The notes beneath the pieces are model-generated. The model was not told the origin of the DNA. It did no database searches and saw only the letters and a program-made list of their open reading frames with translations. A stretch of 64,000 nt of DNA from Xenophilus arseniciresistens (GTDB lineage Bacteria > Pseudomonadota > Gammaproteobacteria > Burkholderiales > Burkholderiaceae_C), in contig NZ_JAQIPB010000008.1 in the NCBI RefSeq assembly GCF_028023875.1, positions 62,001 through 126,000 of the forward strand, written 5' to 3'. The translations under genes and the position numbers were made by a program. This document shows, piece by piece, positions 6,838-15,216 of this stretch (position 1 is its first letter; each line of letters opens with the position of its first letter).

Positions 6838-8757
6838 TCACAGAAGTCCGATGCTGCGTGCCACGGGCACCAGCACCACGATGGCCAGCATCACGAGGCT
6901 GAAGTGCGACCAGCGCTGGTGGCCCTTCCAGTAGCTGATCAGCAGGTAGGCCAGCCCGGCCAGCGTGACATGGCCGCTGCCCGTGAGCACGCCGGCCAGC
7001 CACACGACAAAGAGCTGCAGCCAGTAGGTGCGGCGCTTGCGCACCACGGGTGGGCGCGGGTTGGCCGCCGCGGCGGGCGGGTTGGGGTTGCCGGGCCGTG
7101 CGGATGGCGCTGCTGCTGTTGTCGGCTGCGCGGCGCGCCGGGCTTCGGCGGCGGCCTGGCGGCGCGCGGCGCGTGCCTCGCGCAGCTCGCCGTCGGTGCG
7201 CTGGCGCACGGGTTCGGGCGGCGGCGCGGGCTGCCACCAGTCGCCGGCCGCGCGTGCAGGCGCCTGGCCCTGTGCGGCGCGCGTGCGGAAGTCGCTCGCG
7301 GGCGCCACGGCATGGGCGGCACGGCTGGCCAGCGGCAGCGCCTGGGCGGCCAGCACCAGCGCGCGGCCCTGGGTGGCGTTGATGCCCTGCACGAAGTGGG
7401 CATAGCCCAGCAGGCGTTCGCGGCTGGCGGGTTGGCCCTGCCAATGCGCCTGTTCCAGGCCTTCGCCCTTGGCGCGGTGCAGTGCGGCGCGCAAGGCGCG
7501 GCGGCTCTGGCGCGACACGCCGGGTTGCGCCGCATTGACCACGATGCCGGTCACTTCCTGGCGGGCGCCGCGGCGCATCACGCGTTCCTTTTCGGGGTGC
7601 AGCTCGAAGCCTTCTTCGCGCAGGGTCCAGCGCACGCGGCGCAGCAAGGTGCCCACGCGCTGCGCGGCCTCGCCGGATGCGGAGAAGCTCAGGTCATCGG
7701 CATAGCGCGTGTAGGCAAAGCCCAGCGCGCGCGCCAGTCCGGCCAGGCGCCGGTCCAGCCGGCGGCACAGCAGGTTGGTGAGCATGGGGCTGGTGGGCGC
7801 GCCCTGCGGCAGCACGCGCTGCGCGGCCGTGCCGCCCACGAACCAGCGCTCGCCGTCCACCTGCAGCTCGTCGGCGCGGTTTTCGCTGCACAGCAGGGCC
7901 AGCACGGTGGCCACCGATTCGCCGTAGCCCAGGTGCATGAACACGCCCTTGATGCGGCCAAAAGCGATGCTGGGGAAGAAGTCCTTCACGTCCAGGTTGA
8001 TGACCACGTCCTGCCCGCAATGGGGCTGGGCGTTGCCGGCGATGGAGCGGCCCGGCAGAAAGCCGTGGGCCGCGTCGTGCGCCGGTACCTTGGCCAGGAT
8101 GTTGTCGAGCACCCAGTACTGCGCGCGCTTGAGCCGCGGCATGGGCGCCGAGATCAGGCGCTCGCCGCCGCTCTTCTTGGGCAAGGTGAATCGGCGGTAA
8201 TGCGTGTGGCGCGCCACCTCGCGGTGAAAGCTCAGAAAGCGCAGCTCGCCCAGCGCCAGGCCCATGGCCTGCGCCAGCGCCTGCGGGCTGGCCAGCGCGG
8301 GCAGGCCATGCAGTGCCAGCCGCTCGGGCCGGGGCTTGTGCAGCGGCGCATGCGCAGCCTTGCCGTCGGGCCGCTCCAGCCCGGCCGACACGCCTGCCCC
8401 CAGGTAGCCGATGCGCTGCTGCCGCTCGCCATGCCATTGCAGCGCGCGCTCGTACTGGCGCTGCGCGCGTTCGCGGGCCTTGGTTTCGCGCTGGGCACGT
8501 GCGGCGGCCAGGCGTTCCTGGCGCATCGCGCGCAGGGCTTTGTCGGGGTCGCCCTTGAGCTGCAGCTGCGCTTGCAGCGAATTGAGTTCCTGCACCAGCG
8601 CGGTCTCGCGCTCGATCAGCTCGGTGGCGGCTTCAGGCTGGGCCGCGCCTTTGGGCCAGAAGCCCAGGCGCTGCATTTCGGCCAGCACCACGGCCTCCTT
8701 GCTGGAGGCGCGGATGCGCTCGATGAGTTCGGCGCGGGTGGGTTGAGGAGCGGCCAT
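6838..8757 (-). CDS. ret: Retron reverse transcriptase with C-terminal membrane extension
   Basis: 639 aa from the ATG at 8757, which follows AAGGAGG by about 9 bases. Residues 20-115 are helical and charged. The RT domain spans about 185-430: motif A NLDVKDFFPSI (254-264), motif B LPQGAPTSPMLTNLL (316-330), motif C YTRYADDLSFS (349-359). The retron hallmarks are present: region X NAQPH (NAxxH, 242-246) and region Y EVTG (401-404). A Pro/Ala-rich linker (about 490-575) leads to two or three hydrophobic segments (579-592, 597-609, 618-635), which is unusual for a retron RT and predicts membrane association. A complete msr-msd RNA lies just upstream, so it should make msDNA from that template. 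sbcB follows immediately. Confidence 0.95.
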   Translation of the reverse strand: MAAPQPTRAELIERIRASSKEAVVLAEMQRLGFWPKGAAQPEAATELIERETALVQELNSLQAQLQLKGDPDKALRAMRQERLAAARAQRETKARERAQRQYERALQWHGERQQRIGYLGAGVSAGLERPDGKAAHAPLHKPRPERLALHGLPALASPQALAQAMGLALGELRFLSFHREVARHTHYRRFTLPKKSGGERLISAPMPRLKRAQYWVLDNILAKVPAHDAAHGFLPGRSIAGNAQPHCGQDVVINLDVKDFFPSIAFGRIKGVFMHLGYGESVATVLALLCSENRADELQVDGERWFVGGTAAQRVLPQGAPTSPMLTNLLCRRLDRRLAGLARALGFAYTRYADDLSFSASGEAAQRVGTLLRRVRWTLREEGFELHPEKERVMRRGARQEVTGIVVNAAQPGVSRQSRRALRAALHRAKGEGLEQAHWQGQPASRERLLGYAHFVQGINATQGRALVLAAQALPLASRAAHAVAPASDFRTRAAQGQAPARAAGDWWQPAPPPEPVRQRTDGELREARAARRQAAAEARRAAQPTTAAAPSARPGNPNPPAAAANPRPPVVRKRRTYWLQLFVVWLAGVLTGSGHVTLAGLAYLLISYWKGHQRWSHFSLVMLAIVVLVPVARSIGLL

Positions 8758-8817
8758 CAGTGCGCGCCTCCTTGCGAAGGAAGGCCCAGCAAAGGCGCGG
8801 ACGGGCAAAGAAAAGGT

Positions 8818-9044
8818 GATGCAACGCGCTTCTCGTCGAAGAGCCCGCAGGGCCCTCTGGACGGGGGCTGTTCACTCGACGCGGCCCCGCCACCCATGCG
8901 CGCATTCGCTTGCAGCAAGCCACTCAGGAATGGCGCATGGGTGGCAGGGGCCGCACAGTGAAAACGGCACCCGTGTCGCATGGAACGGCAGTTCACAAGG
9001 GCGGCGAAACACCGCCCGGATTGCAAGAGCCTGCGCGTTGCATC
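8818..9044 (-). ncRNA. Retron msr-msd non-coding RNA
   Basis: This 227-base stretch upstream of the RT has every landmark of a retron RNA when read on the minus strand. The ends are a perfect 12-bp a1/a2 pair: a1 at 9033-9044 and a2 at 8818-8829 (GATGCAACGCGC and its complement). The msr part contains a 6-bp GGGCGG/CCGCCC hairpin at 8999-9017 and possibly a weaker second one. The msd part is a very long hairpin at 8871-8962. The order a1, msr, msd, a2, RT gene, with 60 bases from a2 to the RT start, matches known retrons. The branching guanosine should lie just after a1 (AGGCTC), but I cannot fix it by eye. Confidence 0.88.
8871..8962 (-). repeat. msd long hairpin (about 37 bp) of the retron RNA
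   Basis: The arms pair as 8871-8876 with 8957-8962 (6 bp), 8881-8888 with 8947-8954 (8 bp), 8889-8901 with 8933-8945 (13 bp), 8903-8907 with 8928-8932 (5 bp), and an apical stem 8908-8912 with 8916-8920 (5 bp, 3-base loop). Interruptions are a small internal loop (8877-8880 / 8955-8956), single-base bulges at 8902 and 8946, and a 7-base bulge at 8921-8927. This is the part expected to be copied into single-stranded msDNA. Confidence 0.85.
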
Positions 9045-9070
9045 GAAAAACAGTTTAAAGGAAGGCCGTG

Positions 9071-10780
9071 TCATTTCCGTGCCTCCTCAACGGCCGCGCC
9101 TTGACGCTGCGCGTCGATCTTCGGCTGCGCCACCAGGCGCAGCGCCAGCATGTGGCTGCAGGGGCCGCGGCGCAGGCGGTGCTGCTGGAAGTGGTTGCAG
9201 CTGCACAGCGTGTCGGTGATCTGCTCGTCGGCGTTGAGTTCGAGCACGGGCTGCTCGGTGCGGCTGCCCTGCTTGACCTCGCCGCGGATGCGCATACGGC
9301 CCGAGCCATCCTCGGCCCGGTCGATGCCCTGCAGCGACACGCCGCCGGCCAGCACCAGCTTCAGGCCCGCGTTCTCTTCCTCGCTGGCGGCCTGCAGGGT
9401 GTTCAGCTCGATCGGCTCGCGCATCAGCTCGCGCCAGGCAAAGCGCCCGGCGGGCAGGTCATACACGGCGCGGCCGGCCTGCGTCCACAGCGCCAGTGCG
9501 GCGTTCACGTCGGCCATCGGCAGGCCGGTGCGCGAAGCGATCTGCGCGGGCGTGGCCTGCCAGTGCTGCTGCAGGTCCTGCGCGACGGCCAGTTTGCAAC
9601 TGTCCTGCACGGCATGGCGCGGGGCCAGCAGATGAAAGCGCGCGGCGGCCGACCAGTCGTTGGCCGACCAGCCCGACAGGCCCAGCGTCACCGTCACCTC
9701 GCCCATCTCCACCACCCAGAAGCTGGGCAGGCCGGTGCCCAGCAGGTGCACACGCACGCGCGTGGCCAGCGCGATCAGGCGCTCCAGCAGCAGCAGGCGC
9801 CGCCGGCCCCACAGGCGGATGGTCTGCGGCGCCTGCAGCGGCTGGCCCAGCAACTGGCTGCGCCGCGTGGGCAACTCGATGTTCCAGGGCTCGAAGACCA
9901 GGCGCGGCGCGGCCTCGGGCGCGAGTTCGACGCGGATGGAGCGCGGGCCGCCGCGCTCGCGGTGCTGGCGCAAGGTGGCGCACAGGCTGTGCAGGTCCAT
10001 GGGGTGCAGCTCCAGCACCGTGGCCGGCAGCGCCATCGCGCTGGAAACCTGCAAAAAGCCGCGCACCCAGCTATCAGGCAGGTCGATCTTCTCCTCATGC
10101 AGGTCCGCATCGCTGCCCACCTGCACGCCAAAGCCGGCCGGGTCCACCGTCAGCCGCGTGTCCCTGTAGTCGCGGATCTTCTGGAACTCCTCGTACAGGC
10201 TGGCCGAATAGTCGATGTTGGTGGTGCCGCAGGCCATCTGGCCCGTGTGCGAGAACACGTTGTGCGAGACGCTCACGGCGCAGTAGCTCGATTCGTCCTG
10301 GCTGAAGGCCTCGAAGAGCAGGCGGTCCGGGTGCACGGTGATGACCGGATCGAGCACGTACCAGGCGTCGCGGTTGGCCTGGTAGAGCCAGTCGAAGTAC
10401 TTGCGCTGGGCCTGGTAGAAGGGCTTGAGCAAGGTGGCCTTCTGCTCGCGCAGGGCTGTGAGCTCGGTGCGCAGCGCGGCGGCGCGCGTCTTCAACTCGC
10501 CCGCGCGGGCCATGAACTGGGCCAGCAGGCTCTGTTCATTGGCTTCCAGCCACTGGCGGTAGGCGCTCTTGTCGCGCCCGCGCACGCGCATGTCGCTCAC
10601 CACCACCGCATGCAGGGCCGACAGCGCCTCGCGGAACTGCAGGTGGGCCAGGCCGTCGCGGCGCAGGGTGGCGTCGAAATGCGTGGGCGGGCGCAGCGTG
10701 TCGGGCGCGAAGCGAAAGGCCTGCGCCGTGGCCGATTCATCGACCGTGGTGCTGCCGAAGTATTGGTAGCGGAACTCCAT
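9071..10780 (-). CDS. Winged-helix/SWIM zinc-finger protein of the retron (type XIII-like)
   Basis: 569 aa. Near the C-terminus is a SWIM zinc finger, CSC at 526-528 and CSH at 541-543 (CxC-x12-CxH). A helix-turn-helix-like region before it (HWQATPAQIASRTGLPMADV, then NAALALWTQAGRAV) looks like a winged helix. The N-terminal half is long and helical with no recognised enzyme motif. SWIM fingers bind DNA or proteins. The published retron classification, as I recall it, has a type XIII defined by an ARM-like protein plus a WH-SWIM protein, and this gene fits the second. It starts 17 bases after the ARM-like gene stops, and the retron RNA follows it directly. Confidence 0.85.
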   Translation of the reverse strand: MEFRYQYFGSTTVDESATAQAFRFAPDTLRPPTHFDATLRRDGLAHLQFREALSALHAVVVSDMRVRGRDKSAYRQWLEANEQSLLAQFMARAGELKTRAAALRTELTALREQKATLLKPFYQAQRKYFDWLYQANRDAWYVLDPVITVHPDRLLFEAFSQDESSYCAVSVSHNVFSHTGQMACGTTNIDYSASLYEEFQKIRDYRDTRLTVDPAGFGVQVGSDADLHEEKIDLPDSWVRGFLQVSSAMALPATVLELHPMDLHSLCATLRQHRERGGPRSIRVELAPEAAPRLVFEPWNIELPTRRSQLLGQPLQAPQTIRLWGRRRLLLLERLIALATRVRVHLLGTGLPSFWVVEMGEVTVTLGLSGWSANDWSAAARFHLLAPRHAVQDSCKLAVAQDLQQHWQATPAQIASRTGLPMADVNAALALWTQAGRAVYDLPAGRFAWRELMREPIELNTLQAASEEENAGLKLVLAGGVSLQGIDRAEDGSGRMRIRGEVKQGSRTEQPVLELNADEQITDTLCSCNHFQQHRLRRGPCSHMLALRLVAQPKIDAQRQGAAVEEARK

Positions 10781-10797
10781 GGATCAGCTCTCTCTTC

Positions 10798-13700
10798 TCA
10801 GGCTGCGGCCTGGGCGGCCAGGCCACGCGCTTCGGGCGGCACCCAGCGCATGAAGGGCAGCGCCAGTTGCGGATGCCGCGCCGCGATGTCGCGCAGACCC
10901 GCGATGTACTGCGGCTGGTCGGTGCGGCTGGCGCCCACCACCTGGCGCGCGAAGATGGCGGCCACCACCTCGGCGCAGGCCGGCCCGGCTATCTGCTGGC
11001 GCAGGAACTGCACGATGCGCGACTTGGCCGCGCGCGCGCGATGCACCTGGCTCAGCGCCATCAGGAAGTAAGGCTGCAAGGTGCGCAGGCGTTCGGCGCG
11101 CGCGGCATCGTCTTCGGCCGGCAGTTGCAACAGCCACTGCGTGACGAAGAGCTGCACCGAAGGCCCCGGGTGCTGGGCCAGCCGCGTGAGGCACAGCATG
11201 GCCTCGGGCGCCTGCATGCGCCCCATCAGCCGCGTGCGGCCCTGGGCCTGCACCCAGGCTTGCGGGTGGTCGATCCAGGCGATCAGCAACTCGGGCGTGA
11301 GCGCCTCGTCGGGCAGGCGCCGGCCGAAGAGTTCGCGCACCCAGGGCTGCACGTCCTCGAACACGCTGTCGGCCGCGGGCAGCAGCTCGGCCGCATCTTC
11401 GGGGGTGATGCGGGCGCCCTGGGTCAGCCGCGCATCGAGCGCCTGCTGCGCGCGCTGGCGCACGGCGGCATCGGCATGGGCCACCAGCCGCGCCCACTGG
11501 CGCAGGCTGAACGCTGAATCGCCCTGCCCCGCCAGCGCCCAGGCGCCATAGCGCTGGGCGCCCGTGGCACGGGCCTGCAGCGCGCGCCAGCAGCCGTCGG
11601 CATCGCGGCCCGGCGCCACGTCGGCCAGCGGCCCGGTGAGCCAGCGCAGCAGGTCATCGTGCAGGCCCTCGGCGGCCTCGCTGCGGAACAGCGCCGCGTG
11701 CAGGTGGCGGGCCAGCTCGGGGCCGGCCTGCGCATCGCGCGCGAGGCGTTCGATGGCCGGCGTGACGGCCGCGCGCACGCCCGCATCGGCGTGCAGCGCA
11801 AATTCGGCCAGCAAGGCGGCCTGGCTCAGCAGCACCGCGTCGGGCAGGGCCGCGAGCAGCCGCACGCCGCAGGCCACGCGGCCCGCATCGGTGGCGGCCA
11901 ACAGCGCGCGCAAGGTGGTGGGCGGCAGGCCGGCCAGCGCGGCCGGATGGCGCAGCACCCAGGCCGTGCCCAGCTGCACCAGCGGCAGCGCCGCATGCGT
12001 GAGCAGGCCGTGCAGGGGCTCGGGCGGCACCTGCGCCGCATGGCTCGCCCAGTTGCCGGCCAGCAGGCTTTGAAGTTGTTCGCAGATGGCGGCCAGCTCG
12101 GGCGTGTCTTCATCGAGCAATGGCAGCGCTTCCTGCAGCGCCAGCAGCAGCGGCGGCACTTCGGCCGTCAGCGCCAGGGCCTGGCCCTGCAGCCGCACGG
12201 CCGCCTGCGGCGACAACAGCAGTGCCGCGACCAGCGTGCTCTGGCGCGCGGCCTGCGCGCCGTGGCGGGCCAGCACTTCGGCCAGCAGCGCGGCGGCGCC
12301 CACATCGCGGCTGGCGGCCAGGGCCATCAGCCAGGGCAGTTGCGCCTCCAGGTCCGGCAGTTGGGCCAGCACCTCGCGCACGGCGGCCACGCCCACCGCG
12401 GCCGTGTGCGCGTAGGGGCTGGCCAGCAGGCGGCGCAAGCTGGCCAGCGGCGCCTGGGCCACAAAGCCCAGGTGGTCGTGCAGCGCGCGCGCCACCACCC
12501 ACTGCACCAGCGCCGAGCGGCTGCGCAGCGCCAGCGTCAGCAGCGCCTCGGGGTGCGCGTCCCACAGCGCGGGCTCGCCGTCCACGCGCTGCGCCAGGGG
12601 CTGCTGCAGATCCAGCGGGCGGTCGGTCCACCACGCGCCGCCGCGCTGGCTGCTGCGGCACAGCTCGGGCCAGCGCGCCAGCAGCAAGTGGGGCACCAGC
12701 AGCCAGTGCGCGCTGCCATCCATGAAGCGCGTGCGGCGCCGGTAGCGGCCTTCCACCATGGCCCAATCCTCGCGCGCGCGGCCCTGGGCATGCAGTTCGT
12801 CGTCCAGCTGCAGCAGCAGCGCCACGGCCAGCGGTGCGGCGTCGCTGTGATCGATCTGCACCAGCCGGCGCAGCAGGCGCAGGCCGCGCTGGCGCAGGTA
12901 GTTGCGCGTGGGCACGGCATAGGCGCTGATCAGGCCCTTGCCGCTGCGGATGTCCATGGCGCGGGTGCGCAGCTCGCCGGTGCGCGGGTCGCGCCAGGCG
13001 CGGCGGTCCTGCGCATCGGGGCGCGTGGATTCAAATCGCGCGTGCAGCAGGGCCAGGGTGTCGAGGTCGCGCCGCAGCTCGGCCGTCTTGTGGATGGCCC
13101 GCACCGCGCCGAAGACACCGGCTTCGAGCCGGATGCGCCGGAGGCAGCTGCGCACCGACTGCAGGGCCTGTGCGTCGGTCAGTGCAAGGTCATAGCCGTC
13201 GATAAGCCATTGCGAGAGCGCATCGCGCGCCGGGCCGTCGAGCACGGGCTGGGGCTGTTCTTCATCCGGGGGCGCGGCGGCGCCGGCCCGTTGCAGCATC
13301 TGGGCCGCTTGCCCATGCCAGCCCGCGGCCAGCGCTGCAAGCTGCTCGGCGCGCGCAGGATCGTCGACACCCAGCAGCAGCCAGGCCTGGTGCGCGATGC
13401 GCCTGGTGGCCGCGGAGCGACCCCGCTGGGCCAGCGCGGCCATGGCCTGGCGCGCGCCCGCATCGCCCAGCCGCGCGATGGCGGCGGCCAGGCAGTAGTC
13501 GAGCAGGTCGTCGCCGCGCTCGAGCAGGCCCACGAACTGCGGCACCAGGGCGCGCAGCGCACGCTGGTCGGCGCTGTCCGCGCGGGCCGGGTCGGCGCGC
13601 TCGGCCACGCGCCACACGCTGCGGGCCTGCCGCGCGGGGGGCAGCAGCTTCCAGGCCGAAGGTTGAAAGCGCGCCACCAGCGCAGCAACCGCCGGCGAGA

Positions 13701-14055
13701 CCGTCGATCCCTGGGCAGGCGCAGCAGAAACCGGCGGGGCCGCCGCCACAGCCGGCGCGCACCCTTCGAGCTCGTCAAAGCCCTGCTGTTCGCGCAGCAC
13801 ATCGCCCGCGGCCAGCCGGCGTTCGAGGTACTCAAGCGCGCGATGCCGGGCCGCGGCCAGCGCCACAGGCATGGTGGTGAGCGTGCTTTCCGATTCGGCG
13901 CGCAGCACGCCCTGGTCGAAGAGCTGATCGCGCCGCGTCACCACATGGCGCGCGCTCGCATCGTCGCCCGGCAGATCCAGGACCACCAGTTCGATCGTGC
14001 ACAGGCGCTCCTGCGCACGGCCCTGCACCAGCACGGCCCAGGCCAGCTTCTTCAT
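10798..14055 (-). CDS. ARM/HEAT-repeat-like large protein of the retron (type XIII-like)
   Basis: 1085 aa. A small N-terminal domain (MKKLAWAVLVQGRAQERLCT, then IELVVLDLPG) is followed by a linker with Pro/Ala repeats near 100-125. The rest is a very long run of leucine- and alanine-rich amphipathic helices typical of ARM/HEAT solenoids (ALLAEVLARHGAQAARQSTL; LHADAGVRAAVTPAIERLAR). No enzyme motif is visible. It is the first gene of the retron set. A GGGGAGGG site precedes the ATG and a TATAAA box lies at 14091-14096 on the minus strand, though I see no good -35. It is probably an effector or sensor scaffold that works with the SWIM protein, by analogy with type XIII retrons. Confidence 0.8.
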   Translation of the reverse strand: MKKLAWAVLVQGRAQERLCTIELVVLDLPGDDASARHVVTRRDQLFDQGVLRAESESTLTTMPVALAAARHRALEYLERRLAAGDVLREQQGFDELEGCAPAVAAAPPVSAAPAQGSTVSPAVAALVARFQPSAWKLLPPARQARSVWRVAERADPARADSADQRALRALVPQFVGLLERGDDLLDYCLAAAIARLGDAGARQAMAALAQRGRSAATRRIAHQAWLLLGVDDPARAEQLAALAAGWHGQAAQMLQRAGAAAPPDEEQPQPVLDGPARDALSQWLIDGYDLALTDAQALQSVRSCLRRIRLEAGVFGAVRAIHKTAELRRDLDTLALLHARFESTRPDAQDRRAWRDPRTGELRTRAMDIRSGKGLISAYAVPTRNYLRQRGLRLLRRLVQIDHSDAAPLAVALLLQLDDELHAQGRAREDWAMVEGRYRRRTRFMDGSAHWLLVPHLLLARWPELCRSSQRGGAWWTDRPLDLQQPLAQRVDGEPALWDAHPEALLTLALRSRSALVQWVVARALHDHLGFVAQAPLASLRRLLASPYAHTAAVGVAAVREVLAQLPDLEAQLPWLMALAASRDVGAAALLAEVLARHGAQAARQSTLVAALLLSPQAAVRLQGQALALTAEVPPLLLALQEALPLLDEDTPELAAICEQLQSLLAGNWASHAAQVPPEPLHGLLTHAALPLVQLGTAWVLRHPAALAGLPPTTLRALLAATDAGRVACGVRLLAALPDAVLLSQAALLAEFALHADAGVRAAVTPAIERLARDAQAGPELARHLHAALFRSEAAEGLHDDLLRWLTGPLADVAPGRDADGCWRALQARATGAQRYGAWALAGQGDSAFSLRQWARLVAHADAAVRQRAQQALDARLTQGARITPEDAAELLPAADSVFEDVQPWVRELFGRRLPDEALTPELLIAWIDHPQAWVQAQGRTRLMGRMQAPEAMLCLTRLAQHPGPSVQLFVTQWLLQLPAEDDAARAERLRTLQPYFLMALSQVHRARAAKSRIVQFLRQQIAGPACAEVVAAIFARQVVGASRTDQPQYIAGLRDIAARHPQLALPFMRWVPPEARGLAAQAAA

Positions 14056-14142
14056 CGGACAGCCCTCCCCTTGCGTCGCGAACGCGCCAGTTTATAGGCG
14101 CGTGTTGACGAAGGGGCCGCGCCGCTGTCCGGCGCGCGAGGC

Positions 14143-15054
14143 TCAGCCCGCGCGCAGCTGCTCGCGCAGCTTGGCACCCACCTCGGGCTGGGCCAGGAAG
14201 GGGTCGGCCGGGTTGCGCATGGCCACGATGTTCTCCATGCGGCTGGTGATGTTGCCCAGCGCCTTGGGGCTTTCGTGGCTGAAGACGTAGAACTGGTTGT
14301 CGCTGATGGCCTTGAAGACCTTGTGCGCCACTTCCGAGGCCGTGATCTTGCCGCTGCTCACGGCCTTGTTGCTCATGGCCTGGCCGATCAGCTGGCTCTT
14401 GGTGAGCTCGCTGTCCTTGGGCGCGTTGGGGCGGTTGCGCTCGCTGCTGGTGATGCCCGTGGGCACGAAGTACGGGCACAGCAGGCTGGCGCCGATCTGG
14501 TCGGTGACCAGGTTCAGGTCCTGGTACATGGTTTCGGTCAGGCTCACGACGGCGGCCTTGGCCGCGTTGTAGATGCCCATGTTGGGCGGCGTGAGCAGGC
14601 CGGCCATGCTGGCGGTGTTGGTCACATGGCCGCGGTAGGCCGGGTCCTTGGCGGCGGCTTCCAGCATCATGGGCACGAACAGGCGCACGCCGTGGATCAC
14701 GCCCCACAGGTCCACGCCCAGCACCCATTCCCAGTCGGCCACGCTGTTTTCCCAGACCAGGCCGCCCGCGCCCACGCCGGCATTGTTGAAGACGAAGTGC
14801 GGCGCGCCAAAGCGCTCCTTCACCGCGTCGGCCAGCGCCTGCATCTGGGCCGCGTCCGACACGTCGACCTTGCGCGCCAGCACCTGCACGCCGGCGGCCT
14901 TCATTTCGGCCTCGGCCTTGTCCAGCGCATCCTGCTGCACGTCCACCAGCACGAGGTTCATGCCGCGCGCGGCGCCGATGCGTGCGCATTCGAGCCCGAA
15001 GCCCGAGCCTGCGCCGGTGAGCACTGCGGTCTTGCCGTGGAAGTCCTGGATCAT
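14143..15054 (-). CDS. Short-chain dehydrogenase/reductase (SDR)
   Basis: 303 aa from the ATG at 15054. Classical SDR signature: TGAGSGFG nucleotide-binding loop at 13-20, NNAGVG at 91-96, catalytic Ser near 150 (NTASMAG) and YNAAK with Tyr163 and Lys167. It is about 50 residues longer than a minimal SDR, with a C-terminal tail (AMSNKAVSSGKITASEVAHK and on). It is a NAD(P)-dependent oxidoreductase of an unknown alcohol or ketone. The frame stays open far upstream but only this part is protein-like. A divergent MBL-fold gene starts 162 bases away and may share a control region. Confidence 0.9.
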   Translation of the reverse strand: MIQDFHGKTAVLTGAGSGFGLECARIGAARGMNLVLVDVQQDALDKAEAEMKAAGVQVLARKVDVSDAAQMQALADAVKERFGAPHFVFNNAGVGAGGLVWENSVADWEWVLGVDLWGVIHGVRLFVPMMLEAAAKDPAYRGHVTNTASMAGLLTPPNMGIYNAAKAAVVSLTETMYQDLNLVTDQIGASLLCPYFVPTGITSSERNRPNAPKDSELTKSQLIGQAMSNKAVSSGKITASEVAHKVFKAISDNQFYVFSHESPKALGNITSRMENIVAMRNPADPFLAQPEVGAKLREQLRAG

Positions 15055-15216
15055 GTCTAAAGCCTTTGCTAGGTTGTCTCGTGATGGGCTGCCGCCCGGA
15101 AAAACTGGCCCGTCTATTGGAGCCGCAAGGGCGCGGCCTGTCTGTCCGGCGTGCGACCGGCCTGTCCCGCAGATGGCACCGCCAACGCGCCGGACCAAAG
15201 ACACTGCAGACCCAAG

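Noticed and set aside
5827-8961. 1044-aa plus-strand open frame over the RT and sbcB
   Set aside because: It is the antisense frame of two well-supported genes and resembles no protein; GC-rich codons keep it open.
11659-14097. Plus-strand frame of about 800 aa over the ARM-like gene
   Set aside because: Same reason: antisense to a real protein-like frame, with no family features.
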